Made by a program: the position numbers and the translations under genes. DNA of 64,000 nt from Cyclobacteriaceae bacterium (GTDB lineage Bacteria > Bacteroidota > Bacteroidia > Cytophagales > Cyclobacteriaceae). Below, piece after piece: positions 60,521 to 64,000 of the stretch (positions are counted from its first letter, which is position 1; the number at the start of each line of letters is the position of its first letter). Location: contig JANQSI010000018.1 in the NCBI GenBank assembly GCA_028284125.1, forward strand, positions 186,001 through 250,000. Direction: 5' to 3'. Under the pieces are notes generated by a model, which worked only from the letters and a program-made list of their open reading frames with translations, did no database searches and was not told where the DNA came from.

Positions 60521-63133
60521 CTATTCATTACGGAGAACTTCAGAAGGATTGGTTCTGGCAGCAGCCCAGGTTTGTGTGACAATTGTCAACAAACAAATGC
60601 TGAGTAAGAAAACAACGCTGACTCCAATTTCAACAAACGAAATTTCCATTCGGTAAAAGTTCTGAGCCAGAATAAATTGATCGAAAACGAAGTAGCAGAT
60701 TGGAGTTCCAATCAAAATACCCCAAATGACAAGTTTGAGAAAGCCCTTGGTTAGAAGATACAAGAGGGTTTTTTCGGAAGCGCCAAAAGTCTTTCTGATC
60801 CCGATTTCTTTTAAACGTGTTTCTGTGGAGTAAATCGTCATGCCGAATAAACCCAAACAACTAATTGAAATTGCAAGAAACCCGATGAACCCAAACAATT
60901 TCATGATGTCAACAAGAAATTGATAATAGTCCTCAATCTGGTCGTCAAAAAACTGTGCATCTAAATCCAATCTCGGTTCTATTTCATTCCAGACTTCCTC
61001 AATTTTTTCAATGGAGTTAAGTAAATCCGTGGAACTTATCTTAACATTCGCGTATCCATAACTCGCTTGATTCCGAAAAACAAAACTGTAGATCTGTTCC
61101 TCTAGATTGTCATAATGAAAGTCTTTCACAACTCCTACAATTTCAACGCTGTTGCCATGAATGTCAAAAGTTGATCCAACAGCATCTAAAGGATTTCCAA
61201 GACCAAAATTTTTCACAAAGGTTTCATTTACAATGATTGACTGTTCCTGATTTTGGTTTTCATTTTCATAAAAATCTCTTCCTGCAAGCAATTGAAGTTT
61301 AAAGTTCGAGATATAACTATGATCAATTGACATGGTGTTCACCCAAACGGAATCTTGATTTCTCGGGTCCAACAGCATCAGGCTATATTCATTTCCCATC
61401 CCGGCCAGATAGGAAGAAAAAGACACTTCTGAAACTTCTGATAGTTTTTTCAATTCCGTTTTGAGTAGCTCCGGATCATTTCCCTGAAGTGAAACATTCA
61501 AGATGTTTTCCTTATCAAACCCCATATCATAATTCAGGGAATAGGTATACTGTTTGTTTGCAATGACAATTGCTAAAATGAACATGATGCTAAGAGTGAA
61601 TTGTCCGATAATCAGTCCTTTTCGGAAATTGATTTTTGCAAGCGTCTTGAGGGTTCCGCCTGAACGAAGTGCTTTGAGAGAACTAAGTCTGGCAAAGTAC
61701 ATCGATGGAGCTATTCCCGCGATAAGACCAGAAACTACTGCGAACAATAAAAACCATAGCACCAATCCGGTTGATAATTCAAGCTTGAGTACTTCACTAG
61801 CCCGTGGTACTACTTGCAAAAAGCCGGGCCTAATGAAAATGAACAGCACAACACCTAATCCCAGAGAAAAAAGTGAAAGGATAATTGCCTCAATGGTGAA
61901 TTGGAGGAAAACGGCTTTATTGGTCGCTCCATTAAGTTTTCTTACACCTACTTCACGAGCTCGTTTTAGTGCCCTAGCCATTGACAGATTCGTATAATTG
62001 AAAATAGCTGAGAGCAAAATAGCAATTGCGATTGTCGATAAAACAATGATTGGAAGGACCATCATTTTTGGACCTATTTGATCACTCAAATCCTTTCCAG
62101 GAACCACTTCATTTATTGCCTGAAGTTCAAACGAGCAAATCATTTCCTCAGGATTGGCATAATAGGAGGAAGCTGTATTCTTAAGCCAGTTGAGAACTTC
62201 TGTTTTTGATCTGTTTTCCTTAATGTGAATGTAATTGTAGTAGCTATCCAGATTTTCCCATGAGTTGTAAGAGGGGTTGATTAAGCCTTGATTGGCCAAC
62301 ACATGCACCGTGCTCAATGAACCAATGATTTCAAATTGAATATGTGAGAACTTTGGTGGATCATCTACAATTCCGGTAATCTTGAAAGTCCCGACACCAT
62401 TGATAGACATGGTTTCTCCGATCGGCTCTTTGTCTTGAAATACTTTGGTTGCAAAACTTTGACTCAGGACGACCGAAAATGGTTCGTTCAATACTGCTGA
62501 CTTTTTACCTCTGATCAGATTAAATGATAGAAAATCGAAGAAATTCTCATCCGCGTAAATGCCAGTGACATTCAGTTTTTTTTCTCCGACTTCAGATAGT
62601 CCGACTAGCCTCCTCCCTAATTGGGAAATTTGAATATCCGGAATTTGTTCCAGCATTTCCTTTGCCATCGGTAGTGGCGAAGTGGCCTGTTGTTTGTAGG
62701 TCCAACCTCCTCGATTCTGAGTTGAGATGACCCGATAGACTTCATTTTTATGTTCTTGAAATTCATCAAATTTCAAAAGATCACTAATCATCCCAATCAC
62801 AATAAGACCCGTGGACATTGCAATGGACAAACTGAAAACATTGATGAAGGAGAAGAGCTTATGTTTTCTAAGGTTTCTCAATGCGAGAATTGCATAACTC
62901 GCAAATAAAGCCGCCTGGTAAGAAGGCCCGGATGTTTTTCTTTTCAATATGGTCGGACGAATCATTTTTAACACCTCTTGTGTATATATCCGTCGCGCTT
63001 TTTTTAAGCCATATTTCTCTTTGTTGAGAAGAAACTTCTCCTCGAGATCGCCTTCTAGCTCCTCAAAAAGTGAGTCTTTACAAAACCACTGAAAAAGTCG
63101 ATAAATAAAAGAAGGTATTTCCGGATGTTTCAT
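60521..63133 (-). CDS. MacB/FtsX-type ABC permease with N-terminal prefix domain
   Basis: An 870-residue permease with the same plan as the one at 53464: prefix domain (PSFIYRLFQWFCKDSLFEELEGDLEEKF), first helix near 105-125, outer domain, three helices around 355-460, second outer domain and final helices with LKEIGIRKTFGASEKTLLYLLTKGF. It lies 11 bp after another permease, so two are stacked in one operon without an ATPase or PadR gene in view. Confidence 0.9.
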   Translation of the reverse strand: MKHPEIPSFIYRLFQWFCKDSLFEELEGDLEEKFLLNKEKYGLKKARRIYTQEVLKMIRPTILKRKTSGPSYQAALFASYAILALRNLRKHKLFSFINVFSLSIAMSTGLIVIGMISDLLKFDEFQEHKNEVYRVISTQNRGGWTYKQQATSPLPMAKEMLEQIPDIQISQLGRRLVGLSEVGEKKLNVTGIYADENFFDFLSFNLIRGKKSAVLNEPFSVVLSQSFATKVFQDKEPIGETMSINGVGTFKITGIVDDPPKFSHIQFEIIGSLSTVHVLANQGLINPSYNSWENLDSYYNYIHIKENRSKTEVLNWLKNTASSYYANPEEMICSFELQAINEVVPGKDLSDQIGPKMMVLPIIVLSTIAIAILLSAIFNYTNLSMARALKRAREVGVRKLNGATNKAVFLQFTIEAIILSLFSLGLGVVLFIFIRPGFLQVVPRASEVLKLELSTGLVLWFLLFAVVSGLIAGIAPSMYFARLSSLKALRSGGTLKTLAKINFRKGLIIGQFTLSIMFILAIVIANKQYTYSLNYDMGFDKENILNVSLQGNDPELLKTELKKLSEVSEVSFSSYLAGMGNEYSLMLLDPRNQDSVWVNTMSIDHSYISNFKLQLLAGRDFYENENQNQEQSIIVNETFVKNFGLGNPLDAVGSTFDIHGNSVEIVGVVKDFHYDNLEEQIYSFVFRNQASYGYANVKISSTDLLNSIEKIEEVWNEIEPRLDLDAQFFDDQIEDYYQFLVDIMKLFGFIGFLAISISCLGLFGMTIYSTETRLKEIGIRKTFGASEKTLLYLLTKGFLKLVIWGILIGTPICYFVFDQFILAQNFYRMEISFVEIGVSVVFLLSICLLTIVTQTWAAARTNPSEVLRNE

Positions 63134-63144
63134 TTCAATCTTAA

Positions 63145-64000
63145 TTATTCATTTCTAAGATTGGTCGCAGGATTGGTTTTGGCTGCTCTGAATGTTTGAG
63201 AACTTATGGTGACTAATGCAATAATGATTACAAGAATTGCTCCACTTCCTAGTTCTATCCATCCGATTTTGGAAACATATTCCATATGATTGACAATAGT
63301 CTTTTGGAAAACGAGATAACTCATTGGTATGGCGACAAGTGATGCCAATAGGAAGATTGGAACGAAGTTTTTCGAAAGAAGAATCGCCAGGTTATTGAAG
63401 GTAGCACCCAGTACTTTTCGAATGGTCAATTCTTTCATTCTAGACTCGGTTGTGTAAACTGCCATTCCCAACAAGCCAAGAATCGAGATTGAAATGGCAA
63501 TAACTGCTAATAGTCCAAAGGTTTTCATTGATGACGATAACTGTTGATAAGCAGAGGAAATTTTTTCGCTATAGAAAGTAGCATCAAACTGATGTTTTGA
63601 ATCTATTTTATCCCATTCATCCGCTAACCGATTCATCGTGGATATGAGGTTCGAGCTATTCACCTTCAACATCAGGTATCTTCTCTTATTCGGTTCAGCT
63701 ACAAAAGCAAAAGGCCGCAGTTCATTGAAGATCGTCCCGTAATGGAAATCCTTTACCACCCCAATAATGGTTTTTCCTTTGCCATAATAAATCACCCGTG
63801 TTCCTAGGGCTTCTTGGGGCGAGACCAACTGGAATCGTTTGACAAATTGTTCGTTTACAATAATGTGCTCTTCAGGAGAATCGGGAGCAAAATTTCGACC
63901 CGCGATCAACTCGTGATCCATGGTTTGAATGTAATTCTGATCAATTGAAAAGTTGTAAGTTCCAGCCGAATCCAATGAATTTGGGAGCTTGGCATAATCT
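63145..64000 (-). CDS. MacB/FtsX-type ABC permease, C-terminal part (5' end outside window)
   Basis: The frame stays open to the right edge, reading DYAKLPNSLDSAGTYNF at the cut. About 284 residues of the second outer domain (IDQNYIQTMDHELIAGRNFAPDSPEEHIIVNEQFVKRF) and the last three helices (TFGLLAVIAISISILGLLGMAVYTTESRMKELTIRKVLGATFNNLAILL ...) are present, ending NPATNLRNE. It is a close paralogue of the downstream permease. Confidence 0.9.
   Translation of the reverse strand, partial: DYAKLPNSLDSAGTYNFSIDQNYIQTMDHELIAGRNFAPDSPEEHIIVNEQFVKRFQLVSPQEALGTRVIYYGKGKTIIGVVKDFHYGTIFNELRPFAFVAEPNKRRYLMLKVNSSNLISTMNRLADEWDKIDSKHQFDATFYSEKISSAYQQLSSSMKTFGLLAVIAISISILGLLGMAVYTTESRMKELTIRKVLGATFNNLAILLSKNFVPIFLLASLVAIPMSYLVFQKTIVNHMEYVSKIGWIELGSGAILVIIIALVTISSQTFRAAKTNPATNLRNE

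Noticed and set aside
61554-61997. 147-codon plus-strand frame opposite the permease
   Set aside because: It lies wholly antisense to a conserved FtsX membrane region and has no recognisable features.
1-64000. rRNA, tRNA, insertion sequence or prophage
   Set aside because: No transposase, integrase, phage structural gene or recognisable tRNA/rRNA sequence was seen on reading; small RNAs without sequence hallmarks cannot be excluded.

Overview
The window looks like a chromosomal segment of a gliding, Gram-negative Bacteroidota bacterium, most likely order Cytophagales (inference from gene content). The supporting markers are a SusC/SusD pair, gldD and gldE beside ssb and mutY, bacillithiol genes (bshC, ytxJ), WG repeats, DUF3089, DUF4260, DUF6452 and DUF6048 proteins, and several very large MacB-type permeases with an N-terminal prefix domain. 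Candidate promoters fit the Bacteroidota -7 box TAnnTTTG, and Shine-Dalgarno sequences are almost absent. I saw no rRNA, tRNA, insertion sequence, prophage or CRISPR array.

Layout: 1-3448 holds an ABC exporter operon (ATPase, permease, then a lipoprotein SGNH hydrolase cut by the left edge). 3656-5064 holds a DUF1508 protein and a MarR/flavin-reductase cassette bracketed by two identical palindromes. 5077-9223 holds recG, a TPR membrane protein and a tiny lipoprotein. 9466-12935 is the mutY-ssb-gldE-gldD cluster, divergent from an HU-TPR-bS22-like-rng operon (13025-15799). 15855-18848 holds a 17-residue-repeat exported protein, ytxJ, a probable barrel protein and lipA. 19137-23633 is susD/susC. 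23992-26531 is a D-amino-acid aminotransferase divergent from a MocR regulator. 26539-36639 is a run of minus-strand genes: an ABCG-type transporter, a lipoprotein, bestrophin, GH3, a D-threonine-aldolase-like enzyme, bshC and rimO. 36735-41161 holds a DUF6452/DUF6048 pair, a Kazal protein, a decayed DUF6048 remnant, a barrel protein, a 55-residue protein and a WG-repeat protein. 41216-51191 holds hydrolases, a class V aminotransferase, two glycosyltransferases and a tricorn-like protease. 51340-64000 holds Hsp20, an MFS transporter, a PadR-permease operon, two ECF sigma modules, DinB and two more MacB-type permeases, the last cut by the right edge.

Functional themes are envelope export and repair (YbbAP-like exporter, MacB-type permeases, SusCD), thiol redox (bacillithiol), gliding, and small autoregulated modules: MarR, MocR, PadR and two ECF sigma operons. 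The most unusual items are an ECF sigma operon whose anti-sigma-like membrane protein carries a YCII/DGPF-type outer domain, a 41-bp tandem array just upstream of that sigma gene, a mutY gene with no ATG, GTG or TTG start, paired MarR operators around one cassette, and an eroded DUF6048 copy next to a Kazal gene.
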